A DNA stretch of 64,000 bases from the NCBI GenBank assembly GCA_023014335.1, contig JAECYW010000026.1, positions 646,001 through 710,000 of the forward strand, given 5' to 3'. The position numbers and the translations under genes were made by a program. The notes under the pieces were generated by a model. It ran no database searches. It worked only from the letters and a program-made list of their open reading frames with translations, and had not been told where the DNA came from. Of the stretch, positions 32,341 through 44,142 are shown one piece after another. The stretch comes from Galerina marginata (Eukaryota; Basidiomycota; Agaricomycetes; Agaricales; Galerinaceae). Every line of letters begins with the position of its first letter. Position 1 is the first letter of the stretch.

Positions 32341-33688
32341 CTATTCGCTGGCAGGGAGTCCGCTAGCCAACGCCTTCCACTCTTCAGACGAGGCTGACGA
32401 GACAGCAAATGTTAAACTCTCGATTTGCGCTGGAGCTTGTCGGTTTCCTGGTAATATGGCCATAAATCTACCCGCAATGACAGAGTGCTCGAGGCCATGC
32501 ATCGTAAGCAATTCATACTTTGTGAAACCTGTCGTCTGTAGGTCGCCCAGGACGCGAGGATTGTAGTAGTTCCGACCTCCGAAGAATGCCAACATTTCGT
32601 CTGTCAAGTCGTCGTCGTCATTGGGCGATACCGAGACCGCAGTGGCAGAAGTTTCCCGGCTTCGGTGTCTGCGTTTTGCTGACGGTTGGACGTCCTGTTC
32701 AACTTCCTCGTTATCAACGACTTCTTGCTCCTCTTTTTTACGCTTTGTCTTTATCTTCTATGGGTATACCAGTAGAGTAGTGAATGTTAGATAGAATCGA
32801 CGAGAATATTTGAACTAATCACTTGCCTTCGTCTCCTCAGGAGGAGGAGGGGTAGGCTCGGGGTCGTTTGGGGCTAACACATCCTGCAATCAAACGGCGG
32901 TTATCAGAAGATTCGTAGCTATTAAGCTCATAATAAAGGCGATGGACGCACTTGTTTACTTGGCGCCTTTGTCTTCTTCGGTGTTTTCTGTAAGTCGGTA
33001 CAAAAATCAGTTTACCAGTACCAAACACGAAGGCAAATTCCTACCCCGGTGACTTCGGTCGCGGCGCGGACGGGTGGGGTCCTTTCTCTCGTGTCCAATG
33101 TTTCTGGTTCGTCCTTCAGAGGGGCCGGAGGCAGAATAGCAGGGTTACCTTGTTGCTGTGGTATCACTTCCAGTCGAGCTTTTATCCCCTTCATAGTTTT
33201 ATTCATCTCAGCGTCCCTCTGAGCCTTCTTCCTGGCCTTCTTAGACTTCCTTCTCTGTGTTCTCTACTCGTCCAGAATAAATGAAGCTGTGAATTGGATT
33301 TAGAATATCAATATCGAATAATTGCTTACGCTGAGAGGAGGTTCGGTATCTTCTTCTTCGCTATCACTGTTGGAACTTGAAGATGACCCGGACCCCTGCC
33401 ATGGGCAACGGTAATGTCCATTAGCCCCAAAGCCCAGTATAACAGCAAACAGCCCAAACCTTAGCAGCCGAATGTGAAGCAATCACAGCTTGCATCTCCT
33501 AAAAAATTTCCGAGTTATTATCCAGACACTCGATAACCATGAAGAGCTGACGCATCGGCTGTCGCGTCATAACACCTGGGCTTGGGAATCGTCGTACTTA
33601 CGGCAACAGCATCTTCGCAGTCGGATGAATTCGAGTCCGAACTCGAGTCACTTTCTGGAGAAGTCATATCCTCCTCGTCTGAAGACAT
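32341..33688 (-). CDS. Hypothetical acidic/Lys-rich protein, seven or more exons, one GC-AG intron
   Basis: Starts at the ATG at 33686-33688 (MSSDEEDMTSPESDSSSDS). Small exons follow: EMQAVIASHSAAK, then GSGSSSSSNSDSEEEDTEPP, then RRKSKKARKKAQRDAEM...LKDEPETLDTRERTPPV, then KTPKKTKAPSKQ, then DVLAPNDPEPTPPPPEETK. The last exon runs from KIKTKRKKEEQE to the stop at 32341. The final 90 residues look folded (LTDEMLAFFGGRNYYNPRVL, TGFTKYELLTMHGLEHSVIA). Introns are 50-100 bp. The last one, at about 32760-32826, seems to begin with GC (AAG|GCAAGT), a known rare donor type. Acid patches plus Lys-rich blocks suggest a nuclear protein. I do not recognise the family. Confidence 0.65.
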
Positions 33689-33878
33689 CTCTTGCTAGCC
33701 AACGAATGAAGCAGAGAGCTCAAAGAAACATCGTACGGGAGACAAGTCGGAAAGGCAGAAATTTGGTTTGGCTGCTGGCAACGTGACCGCGTAATAGAGG
33801 ATTGATCAGGTGATTAGAGGCACCGACTAATGTCGATCATTTTGATGGCATTTTAACCGTTCCAACGTCCACGATGCC

Positions 33879-35380
33879 ATGAACAACCTCAAAGCCTTCA
33901 GCCGTGCTGTTCGTTTACTTCATAGGTCATCCGATGCAGTTCTGAAGTTCCCAGAAGAGGCGCTTGGACTTTCCGTCGCTGAAAAGGGTGGTTTTTACGC
34001 AGCTGCCTTGGGGTCGACTCTTAAGGCAAGGTACACTTTGGTTGGCAAGCTGGGATGGGGGATCCATTCCAGCGTTTGGCTTGCGCGAGACTTAAGGTGC
34101 GTCTGATACTCATATTGAAATACAAATGCTTCAGTTCGTCTATTTTGCGTGTAGGCAACAACAGCGTCATGTCGCTGTCAAAATATTGTCAGCGCATGCA
34201 ACGCAGGTTCAAGGGAGGCTCGCCGATGAGCTCAATATTCTTAGACGGATCAACAGCAATGACACGAAAGAGCATCCTGGTCGCAAACATGTTACCACCT
34301 TGCTTGACAACTTTACAATTACGGGTCATCATGGCGCCCATCTTTGCCTTGTATCTGCGGCTTGTGGTGCTTTCAAGGGTTCGCTATTTAATTCCGGTCA
34401 GAAGCTGCCAGTTGGATTCGTGAAGGTAATCGGGAGGCAGCTATTGCATGCTCTGGACTATTTGCATCGCGAATGTCGAATCATTCATACGGGTACGATT
34501 ATAGTCTTATTTTCCTTGCAAATTTTCATGGCCTCGAAAGACCTCAAATCCGACAACATTCTTGTCAGCCTTCAAGATCCACAACAATCCTTTCAACGTT
34601 ACTCAACCCGACTATCAGAATCGGAGGCTTTCCATGATACGACGCCTGTTGTATCCCGCTCAATCGTTGAGTTCAGCACCAATAACACGCAGAGCAACGA
34701 CGCCCCACAACCTGGTTTTGAAGTTCAGTTGACAGATTTCGGGACCGGTGAGAGCGATCTTCCTCGCAAATCCACGGTTGACCTTGAATTATTTAGCGGC
34801 CACGGTGGATGGCCCACATGCAGACGTTATCCAGCCTTACGCCTTGCGTGCCCCAGAAGTTATCTTGGGCAATGGGTGGCATACCGCCGCGGATATCTGG
34901 AACTTAGGGTGTCTGGTGAGTTTAATTCTATCCATTGTAGTCGTTGCGGCACAGTACCACTCATCGCGATTTCTAGTTGTTTGAATTTCTTACTGGAAGT
35001 TGGCTCTTTTCCCCGCGAGGCGGACCCACCTGGAGCGCGGAATCCTACCATCTGGCCCATATGCCTGTAATAGCCGGAGAAGGATTCGATTTCGAGTACA
35101 TTCGAAAGGGAAAGCATTTCGAAAAATACTTTACACCCGAAGGTGACTTGCTATCTTATGATGTAGAAAATGCTTGCTAAAACGAATCGCATCTATAGGC
35201 CTTCTATCCATCCAAGTGAAGAAGATTCGGAACCTGGAGCAAGCTCTGGACGCTTATCGTGTCTTGGACGATGCTGAGAAACTGCTTTGTGTAGATTTCT
35301 TGAAGGCAATGTTGCGGTTAAAACCTTCGGAACGGAGTACGGCTGCCGAACTGCTCGAACATAGTTGGATTAAACCTTGA
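33879..35380 (+). CDS. SRPK-like serine/threonine protein kinase (fungal expanded group)
   Basis: A split protein kinase domain with visible motifs: the Gly-loop LVGKLGWGIHSSVWLARD (about 34040-34095), the ATP-binding lysine in RHVAVKIL, the catalytic loop IIHTDLKSDNIL (split by an intron), the metal-binding LTDFGT, YALRAPEVILG and ADIWNLGCL. The C-terminal lobe ends FLKAMLRLKPSERSTAAELL...SWIKP at 35380. Introns at 34097-34154, 34493-34540 and 34748-34796 have GT-AG ends and join in frame; more lie near 34915-34975 and 35175-35215. The lead-in EEALGLSVAEKGGFYAAALG resembles the start of agaric SRPK-like kinases. The DLKxxN loop and DFG are intact, so it is probably active. Substrates (SR proteins in classic SRPKs) are unknown here. 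Confidence 0.82.
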
Positions 35381-36575
35381 GGCTTTTATCCTGTTCTTAG
35401 CCAGATTCGACGTTTCGGCGATGGTAGATGGTTCGCAAGCGGCCTCAGGAGTTTCTTGAGCTGTTTCCGCCGGTACACCCACGTCTCACTGCAGAAATCT
35501 ATTATGCACCAGCCAGTCGTTTCACTGCCGCTGTCTGGCCCCTTCTTTATTGGTTCGTTACGCGAATGGTTGGGTGATTTTGAAAATGATCCGTCAGGTG
35601 TTGCCATTGTCACAATCTTGTTTTATAGTTCAGTCGTCTCTCGTAAGTACGAATTACGTTCAGGTTATGGAATTATAGAAGAATCTCTTGATTACACGTC
35701 TACGGGTAAGTATAATTGGCATCGCATGAGTCCGACTCACGCGAAAGTTGAAACATTCTCCGTGACCCTCCAAACATATCTCTCACTCCCAAGTCCCGAA
35801 GTTCTTCACGCGAAATACAGACTTGAGCCCTATTTTCGCCGTATCTCGAATGCGTAGGTTACTTGGTAGTCTTGATGGCCAGACGATGACGATATGCCGT
35901 CCTTGTAACAAGCCTCCTCGTTATTGGCGGGCTGCCGACGGAAAAAAGGATTACGCGTCTAATTGAATGTCGTAAGTATATGTGCCGGCGCCAGTGCCCT
36001 TCACCGACCTGATTTCATTAATCAAAGAGAACACGTTATAGGCTCGACTATAGATCTGTATCAGGCTGGGAATTGGGTCGCCAAAGCCGTCATGGCTCGT
36101 TGCGCAGTTCTAGCTGAGAAGCACTGTAATTAGATAGTCCAATTTCGAGGGCTTCGGGCAGAAGTCCCTCTGCCGAAGATGACTACCCTTCTTATAATCC
36201 AAGCTGAATGCTCCGAGTCGTCTGTCGGGGTATATGTAACCCGCCATGTTTCCGGGTCCAGGGTTGCCTATAGCTGGGTGGAGGAATTTCAGCGTCATCT
36301 ATCCCGACGTCTTATGCCGTCCGCGTTATGGAATGTCCGCGGTGGCAAGGAAGATAGTTTCGAGCGAACGCCGTGATTCCACGAACGACATTTCAAGAGC
36401 CGAGGTCAATTCAACGTCAACGGCCTCCGGGGGAGTTTGCTTCAAGTTGTGCATGTTGATTATGAGTCTGCAGGCCTATGAACGACGTTAGAAATATAGA
36501 TCGAAAGGCTCAGAAAACCGCAGACGAACCAGTACCGAGAAAGCACAGGTTATAAGCCTAAGAAAGCAGAGTTCG
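35381..36575. other. Intergenic; one unassigned open frame
   Basis: A plus-strand frame at 35456-35857 (133 codons) reads partly protein-like (PLSGPFFIGSLREWLGDF, VSRKYELRSGYGIIEESL). It has no domain, and its ATG lies soon after the kinase stop. It may be a gene fragment. The rest, 35860-36575, shows nothing I can support. Confidence 0.35.
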
Positions 36576-37638
36576 TCAACTGCATTTGAAAAGTCAAACG
36601 TGAAATTTGCTTACGGCACAGCAATGTGAGCAATATCTTTAACACGAAAGAAAACGGGCATGAAAACAAGGAGCATCGCTTGATAATGGAATAAGGCACC
36701 ATAATAATACACATGTCGAAGGAGACGCACCAATTATCGCGACAAACGTCGAGCTTCCATCTCGCATTACTCTTGAGACTACCGGGATATCTGCCCATCC
36801 TTCCTGCAAGCCTTGCCGGTATTTGTATAGAGCAAATCCCCAGATAATCGTTTGTGTGACACCTACGCACCCTCTAGGTCGGGAATGGCAAAACGTTAGA
36901 ACCTTCCAAACTAGGCTCAAAAAACTTGAACGTACCCTACACGCGCCATTTCTCGAGAAGCAGAGGTAACGATGCAAGCAGCATCGTATTCCAAACTGTC
37001 GAATGACGAGAATCCGAGATATACACCCAGACACATTTCAGCTAGGATTGCAAAGGTCAATATGCACCCAACTAAGGTGCTCTTCCTGTATAACGCGTAG
37101 ACTGTTGATTTAAATCAGCAGTAAACCCAAGCAATAAGCTGATTTCGTACCTCGGAGGACAAGGATCACTTCGACCGACGTTTGAAGCGCCATTATGGTT
37201 ATGATTTGGATGTAGAACCACTTGCGACAAGTTTCGGAAGGAATTGATGTCGTCGATAGAGGCCCAGTCGCGTAGAAAACGGAAAAGCTGCAAAGACAGG
37301 CTGTATTAGACAGCATACGGAAGGTTAACAAACACAGGAACCCCACATTTGACTGCCGATGCCAAAGTAACGCGCGAAAAGATACAAAAACTTGACTCTG
37401 CTCGGAGGACTCCTGGGAGAAAGAGCTGAGGAAAACAGCTCAACGATAATCTCGACGCTCACTTGAAGATGAATATGTATTCCTTATCGAAGTTGGAGAC
37501 GGTGTCCCATGTGAGAAACGCCAGACCAGCGACTATAAGAGGGTCAATTGAGTACAACATTCCAGCCAAATACGTACTGCATGCACATTTGCGAGAAAAT
37601 TGGTCAGAGTTGGCTAACGCGGTGTGGGGCATTTGCAT
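36576..37638 (-). CDS. DUF6533-type multi-pass membrane protein
   Basis: This family of agaric membrane proteins (about seven helices, unknown function) shows a fixed order of blocks, all found here after splicing. VAGLAFLTWDTVSNFDKEYIF is followed by KSPPSRVKFLYLFARYFG, then CRKWFYIQIITIMAL and SVEVILVLRVYALYRKS, then LVGCILTFAILAEMCLG, and TIIWGFALYKYRQGLQEGW with PVVSRVMRDGSSTFVAII. Introns near 37410-37460, 37285-37345, 37098-37150, 36877-36935 and 36690-36740 have GT-AG ends and keep frame. The last exon adds a short hydrophobic piece and stops at 36576-36578 after a final intron, giving a rather short C-terminus. The start is uncertain: ATGs lie at 37638 and 37632, and the open frame begins at 37773. 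Confidence 0.7.
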
Positions 37639-37773
37639 GCAGCTTGCGAGTATGGGGAGGAATAACACGCCAACGTCGAACTCTATAGGCTCCAAATTCA
37701 AGCCTTCAGTCGATGTCAAGTGACAGCTGGTGAGGGAAGCAGACAAAGGTTTGAAATTTGAATTATCGGACAA

Positions 37774-39630
37774 GGTGATTGAAGATCAGGGTGACGAGTG
37801 ATGACAGTTCACGTGAACATTGGTCGCTGAAAACATAGTAACAATTACCCCCGCATCAGAACGTCCAATGGTCTACTGGGGGACGAGAATTGAGAAACTT
37901 TAGCGATCGCATTTAAATTTCTGATAGGATTACTTGACGGAAGGTGGAAATACTGTAACATCCAGGTGGGACCTCTGCGTTCCACAAGACTAGAATTTCG
38001 AGACTGGTCATTTGTTGGTGAGTTCGTTTCTTTTCGGTTCCTATGGGCGGGGCGAGAACCTCTCTGCTGGCAGCGGCAAGCAGGATATAAATATACACAG
38101 AGTTTGACAGAGTCTGACAAACGTGAATAGCCGATTCCTGCATCCGCATGGGGTCAAATTAGAGTGAGTGCAGGAAAGTCCTCTCCGAGATCGTGGTGGG
38201 AGGCGGCGGCCGACGAGAGAGTACAGAAGACGAAGGAAGGTCTTCCACCAGCGAAATGAGAACCTCACGGTTGTGATTTTCAGGGACGGATGGCAACAGT
38301 GCGTTTAGTATGCGCGTCGAATGCTTCGCAGTGATTCCATACACAAGAGCCTGCAGGATACGTGGGTCGGCTAGTCGGGGACACCCGGAGAGCTGCGAGT
38401 ACAAAAAACTCAATCTCGAAAAGGTCATAAAACCTACGGAACGAACGAGGTTGTCAGTGCTTCCGACTCAGAGGAATATGGGAAAGAAATGGGCAAGAAC
38501 GCGCCAACTGTGCCGAAAACGATATCCGAGGGCGAGAGGAAGTGGATAAGCAGTGTTCAACAGCCGAGTTGAGGAGTTTTGGACATACCGAACATGTTAC
38601 CCGTTTACAATTCAACCAGCAAGCTGTTTCTAGTTTTCCTAGCCTTCCTAAACGCGACAAAATTCCTTCAATTTTGCGATATATGAGGAAGATATGGATT
38701 GGATGTAGAGTTCGAAGATCAACTTAAGATTGATCGTGTTCCGGGTATCGAGAATTTCGGACCGGTGACTGCTCCGAGTCCTCGATCGTTATTGAGGAAG
38801 ACGGCGAGGACGAGGAAGACTTATTCCAAGCAAGATGTCTACATACATCTGGGAAGATAGAAAACATACTGATGGGTAACACAAGTAAAAAAGCAGGTTC
38901 GGACAATTGTCCTACGTCCTGAGAGCTATGGTACACAACCCTCGCGGGTCGTCGCCATAGTGGGTCCCAACTCACAAACCAAACGGCTCAGAGTTGAGGA
39001 ATATTCTCAGGTTCAGTTCCTTTCGGTTCATCCCCTGGGGATCAAGCAGGCTCAAACCAAACGGTTCAGCACTCGCTTTAAGCATGAATGGAACCAGTTC
39101 ACTACCGCCTGCGCAGTTGATTCCTGGCTCACACTCGGTTACACATCCGGTTGGGAGCCTCGTCAGACCCGATGACCAGTGTTATAGAGCTCCTCGGCGC
39201 TCGGCCGGGCGGAAATCACGCTGCGGAAATTGCGTCGGGAGGGGTTCGAACAAATCGCTTCGTACGAACGACCCCGGTGCACTGAGAACCACGACATGAC
39301 CTCGCGCTAACCGACGCGGCGACTTGAGGGCAAAAAACAACTAGCTTTTTGTGAATAAGTGTCGTTCATCGCGGGTATTCGTGTCTCTAACGACCCTCAG
39401 TGTAACAAGTTCCTTCTATTTTTTTTTTGCCTGGGTAGCCAAAAGAATGAATGTGTTTATATGTACGATAGTATATAACAGACATTGGGGTGAAGATGAA
39501 GATGAAAAATGAAATGCAGATCATATATCCCACAGACAAAAAAGAATGAAATGAGCACGACCGAAAATTGAATCTAGTAAACAAATTCCAGTCAAGCAAA
39601 AGAGAGGAAGGAAGGATCCAAGAGTGTACA
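37774..39630. other. Intergenic; possible minus-strand gene remnant at 38159-38560
   Basis: The minus-strand frame at 38159-38428 follows a plausible acceptor (TTCGTTCCGTAG, near 38430). It reads SRLSFLYSQLSGCPRLADPR and ILQALVYGITAKHSTRILNA, helical and protein-like, but I cannot build a complete gene. Further fragments (38724-38975) are equally unplaced. No repeat or tRNA was recognised. A GGTTCGAAC near 39243 has no supporting stems. Confidence 0.3.
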
Positions 39631-39845
39631 GTTAGTTAGTTGGCAATGACGAGCAGTCGAAAAGATAGAAGGAACAATGTAGTTGCAATGAGATGGGCAT
39701 GGTAGTGGTATCAAACAGACACGATGAATGAATGAATGGTCGAATGAATGTTGTTCCGAAACAAAAAAGAAAGAAAGAAAAAGAAATAAAAAAAAGAAAG
39801 ATAAACGAGCGGCAGACCAAACTCCATGGTCGTAGCAACAAGCAC

Positions 39846-42800
39846 CTAAAGCAGAATCGCCCTCTGCGCCGCCCCCGCCCTCCCAATCGAGCCCACACCA
39901 GCACCAGCACCAGCCCCAACAGCAGCGCTCCCCCCACCAACACCGACGCAGACGGCGAGAGCGTCATCGGCGGCCGCATCTTCGAGGTCGAGGTATGATA
40001 CACCATCCCCGTGCCCGTCCTCGGCTTCGGGCGTGCGATACCCCCAGGACCTGGTGAAGGGGGCGGCGGGGAGGATGGCGAGGGGAGAGGCGACGATGGC
40101 ATGGGAGAGAGGCCTGAGGAGAGGGAAGGCGTGCGTAGAGACCCGCGCGAAGCCGATGAAGTTAGGGAGAGGGAGAGCACAGATGGAACAGGCACGGCGG
40201 CGCGGTCGCCTGCGCCTGCACGAGCTGCTTGACGAGGTAACTGTAAAGGGCGCACAGCAGGTGACGTCGTAGACGGAACACCAGGCGACGGAGTCGACGC
40301 AGACGCAGACGAAGTAGACGAGAACGTCCTCGCGCGGGGAAACGCGATTTTCGAACCTGCAATCCCCGTCGTCGTCGTCGTAGGCTCCATCCTAGAATGA
40401 GAAGGCATCTTCTTGAGCCCGCCTGGTGGGAGAGGAGGGAGCGTCTTGTCTTTATTATACTCCGACCTGAACTTGCTCCCCGCAACCGGAGTAGTCGACT
40501 CGCTCGAGAGGAGCTGGTGCTGCTCCGTGTCTTTCGGCGTAGCAGGCATAGGGATGCTCAGCGTCGACGCAGTCGACGAAGGCGTATTCGCAGCCGACGT
40601 CGTCTTGGAGCTCGAGTGACCATGTTGATCGACGGACGAACCCGTCGAGTCCCTCCCACCACCACCACCGCTACTCCGCGCACTGGGCTTCCGCATCCTC
40701 GACGGCGTCCTCCCCTCTCCTCCATCATGCGGGCTAGTCACGTCAAGAGAAAACGTAGACCCCACACTGCTCGTACTCGTTCTCGTCCCCCCGCTGCTCC
40801 TCTTCTGCGTCTGCGACGCACCAGACGGCGTCCTCCTCTGCCACGACGTCGGCGGCAACGACGCGCGGGGCAGCTTGCCCGCTCCACCCGCTCCACCAGA
40901 ACCAGAAGGCAGACGCTGGCGCTGCGCCTGCGCCCACTCGCCGGACTGCTGCAGCGCATGGTCTTCCTCCTCCTCGTCATCGTACTCGTCGTATGTGTCA
41001 AAGCTGCGATATTCGCGCTCGGATTCGAGGAGCGCGCCGGAGCTGTATGAGCGGGAGAGGGGGTGGCGTTGGGGGTAGGAGGGCCTGTTTGGGGTCATGA
41101 CGGACGAGGCGGAGGACCGGCGGGCGAGGTTGAGCGAGGAGAGGCGCCGGGTGAGAGGGGATGGGGCGTCTTCGTCTTCGCTGTTGGGAAGGCGGGTGTT
41201 AGCACGGGGTTTTTAAGAGTGAGACAAAGATGGGTATCAGACAAAGTCGTAAGGGACGAAACCCCGCCGAAAATCACGAAGCAGAAAACGAGGCAGCGCA
41301 CGAAAGGGTACGAACAAGAACAAGAACAAAAAGCAAGACAAAAGACGAACAAAAAAAAACATAAACCCTCAAAAAAAAAAAAAAAAGCACCCACCTATCA
41401 CTCCACCCCAACCCAGTAGTCAACCCAATCCCACCCCTCAACATCTTCCATCCCGATGACGCACTCTCCGCATAGGCGTATCGCGCTCGTCTTTGATGAT
41501 GCCTGATTTGGTCATCAGTGAGGCTGCATCGAAAAAAAGATCAGTAAACAAAAAAATAGGTGAAGAGAGGAGAGGACGTACCATGAGAAGCCAAACTCAA
41601 CGTACTCCCAGGCCGCCCATCGAGGGGCGTGGCTGAGCGGGAGGCACCGCCTGGGAGGAGCTTCGAGTTGGGCGAGAGCAGGCCGTCGCGGACCATGAGA
41701 TGCCTACCACAAAAAAGTCAGCATCAAAACTGACACAAAGCCGTCGAAAAACCAAAAACTCACGGTAAAGGCGTATGCAAATCCAAACTCGAATCCGAAT
41801 CCCCCCCTCCTCCTGCTCCTGCTCCCTATGCTGCTGCTGGGAAACACCCCTCCTCCCCCGAAAAGCATACTGCCCAGCCCCATCCCCATCCTCATCCTCG
41901 CTCCCCTCACCCTCCAACACCCGCTCCAGCTCCGCATCATACTCCCCCTCTGCCTCCTCCTCAAAAGAGCGCACTCGCGCCCTGCTTCGGTCCCACGAGG
42001 GTTGTCTCTCCACACCGTGCCCGTGCCAGGAAGAAGCAGACGTGCCCTCGGAGACGCGTCTCCTCCCATTCGAAATCGAATTCTCAGCAGACGCGGAGGC
42101 AGAGGAGAACCTAGAACGAGGAGGCACACCATCGCTCACCCTCCTCTTACCCGCCTTCGGCCTCGTCGAGTTCCCAACAGTCGCACCAGCAGGAGCCCCG
42201 CCAGAGCTGGACGACGCGCTGTTAACTCTACTCCTCGTCCTGCTCTTACTCTTCGGCCGGGACGAGCTGGATTTAGTGAGCGCCGGACGGGGCGTGGTGG
42301 ATAGGATAGTGGCGATATCGGGGCTTGGTGCGCGTGGGTCTTCTTCCTCCTCTTTCTTCTCCTCTTTCTTCTTCTCCGTCTTCTTCTCCTTTTCTTTTTC
42401 CTTGGCAGGAAAAACCACCCCCGCTCTCAAGCTCAAACTCGTCTTCCCCTCCCTAATCGTCGCCGCCGCCGAAGACGAGCCCTTGACAGGCAAAGGCACA
42501 GGACCGAGTTCGTCGAGCGTCATCTCCCCCTTCTCCTTCTCCCTCTTCGCACCAACAACCCCAACCTCCACCACCTCAGTAGTCGTAGTCCTCGTAACCA
42601 CAATCCCACCCAGAACCTTGCCCAGCTCTTCAGGCGGCAACCCCAGCCCCAACCCCACGATCTCCTTCTCCTTCTCCCTCTCCTTTTCGTGCTCGTCGGG
42701 GAGGACGATAGGGACGGGGGGTAGGCCTACAGCAGGCTCAGGCGGGCGCTCCGTCTCAGCGGCCCGACTCCGACTCCGACTGCGCACGTTGAGCACGCGT

Positions 42801-44142
42801 TTGAGGCCTGCGCTGCGTGTGCGCTCTGCGCGGAGCTCGAGGCGGATGTCTTTTATCGTGGGAGATGATATGGACGCCGCAGCTGCAGTAGCAGCTGGCT
42901 CTGCAGCCTCAGCGGAAGCAGAGGCCTCGTCATCCGCGGACTCGGCGAGCGAGGAGAGAGGCGAGCTGGTGAGCGAGGACGAGGAGAACTGGGTGAGTGT
43001 GGATGCGGAGTGGGGGAGGGCGGGTGCGGTGGGCGGTGCGTAGGCGTCTGCTGCTGCTGCCAAAGGAGGCGTGAGAGGCGGCAGACGTGTGGGTTGGAAC
43101 GCCAACGACGGGGACGGAGACGCCGGGACGAAAGGGGCCAAAGCGGGGATGGGCGAGCGCTTGGAGGAGGAGGGGTAGGAGAAGGAGCCGATGGAGGAGT
43201 TGGAGCGGTGCATGGGTGGTGCTGGTGCTGCTGGTGGTGCTGGGCGGTCCTCGTCGTATGTGCGAAGTCTGAGGTTTATGCCTGGATCTATGGGATCTGC
43301 GAGTGACATTTGATGGTGATGTCTGGTTGATGGTGGGACGCCATGTGTTGTTGATTTCGTACTCTGCGCCAATTCCAATTCCAATTGTTCGTCCTCTTCT
43401 TCGTCAGGGAGCGTGTCCAGCCCTAGGATATCGCGCATGTCGATGGAGCTGATACTTTCGTTCATCTGGTGACGCCGCACGAACCTGCGCACAGGCGCAG
43501 AGCGAGTAGGGGAAGGCATAGCAGCTGGTGGAATCTCCCCGTCGTTGTCGTCGTCGTCAATGTCAGACAATGGGAACGGCGAGATCGACAGCCGGGTGAG
43601 CTGGGGCTGGGACGGCGGCGGCGATGTGCCCGATATGGAAATAGAAGGACGGCCAGTGCCGGATGACGACGACGGGCTGCGCGGGCTCGAGTTGGACGAG
43701 CGCGACTCGAGACGAGTAGGCGTGAGCGGGGGGAGAGGCGAGGTGCCGCCGACGGGGCTCTTCCCGGACGACGCGATGCTGGTGCGCGAGCTCGTGGACG
43801 CCCCGCCGCCGTGCCCCCCGGCGCTGCTGAGGCTGATCACGGACTCGCGCTGGGAGGAGGAGGTCACGGAGTACTTGCTCGACCTGCGCGACCTGTTGAC
43901 TGCAGAGGAGAGGAGGAGCAGCTGTTCGTGCTCTGATATGCGCGAGGGGCCGGGGACCGGGGGAGGGGCGTGGATGGGGGCCCGCTGAGCGGCGGGTTGG
44001 CGGTGATGATAAGGCTGTTTGGCGTGGTGGGTGTAGGCGGGATGTGCGTGGGCGGGGTAGGGAAGGATTCGAGCAGCAGAGGGACGGGCGTGTGCTTGTG
44101 CGGTCTGGGTGGCAGCGGCATAGTGGTTGTAGTAGTCGACAT
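39846..44142 (-). CDS. Large disordered protein with one C-terminal membrane helix; frame broken four times by apparent single-base losses
   Basis: Four exons are supported: 44142-41764, 41703-41582, 41523-41395 and 41180-39846, with introns of 60, 58 and 213 bp. The protein (about 1370 residues) is Ser/Pro/Ala/Glu-rich. It begins MSTTTTTMPLPPRPHKHTP, contains conserved-looking blocks (RISEHEQLLLLSS, ISSIDMRDILGLDTLPDEEE, HLMVRDGLLSPNSKLLPGG, GGIGLTTGLGWSDSEDED, SPLTRRLSSLNLARRSS) and ends with a membrane helix (SVLVGGALLLGLVLVLVW). The frame shifts at about 43957 (C-run), 41802 (run of seven G), 41447 and 39873. Each shift is mended by one extra base. Read literally, the last frame runs on to 39632 through UTR-like sequence. 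With the shift it ends shortly after the helix at 39846. No catalytic domain is seen. Function unknown. Confidence 0.65.

Noticed and set aside
39230..39260. GGTTCGAAC, resembling a tRNA T-loop
   Set aside because: No pairing T-stem, and no acceptor or anticodon arms around it. Other GTTCGAA occurrences (near 6535) also lack stems.
41775..43043. 422-codon plus-strand open frame
   Set aside because: It is the antisense shadow of the GC-rich large minus-strand gene. It consists of Ser/Phe/Pro runs, with no motif.
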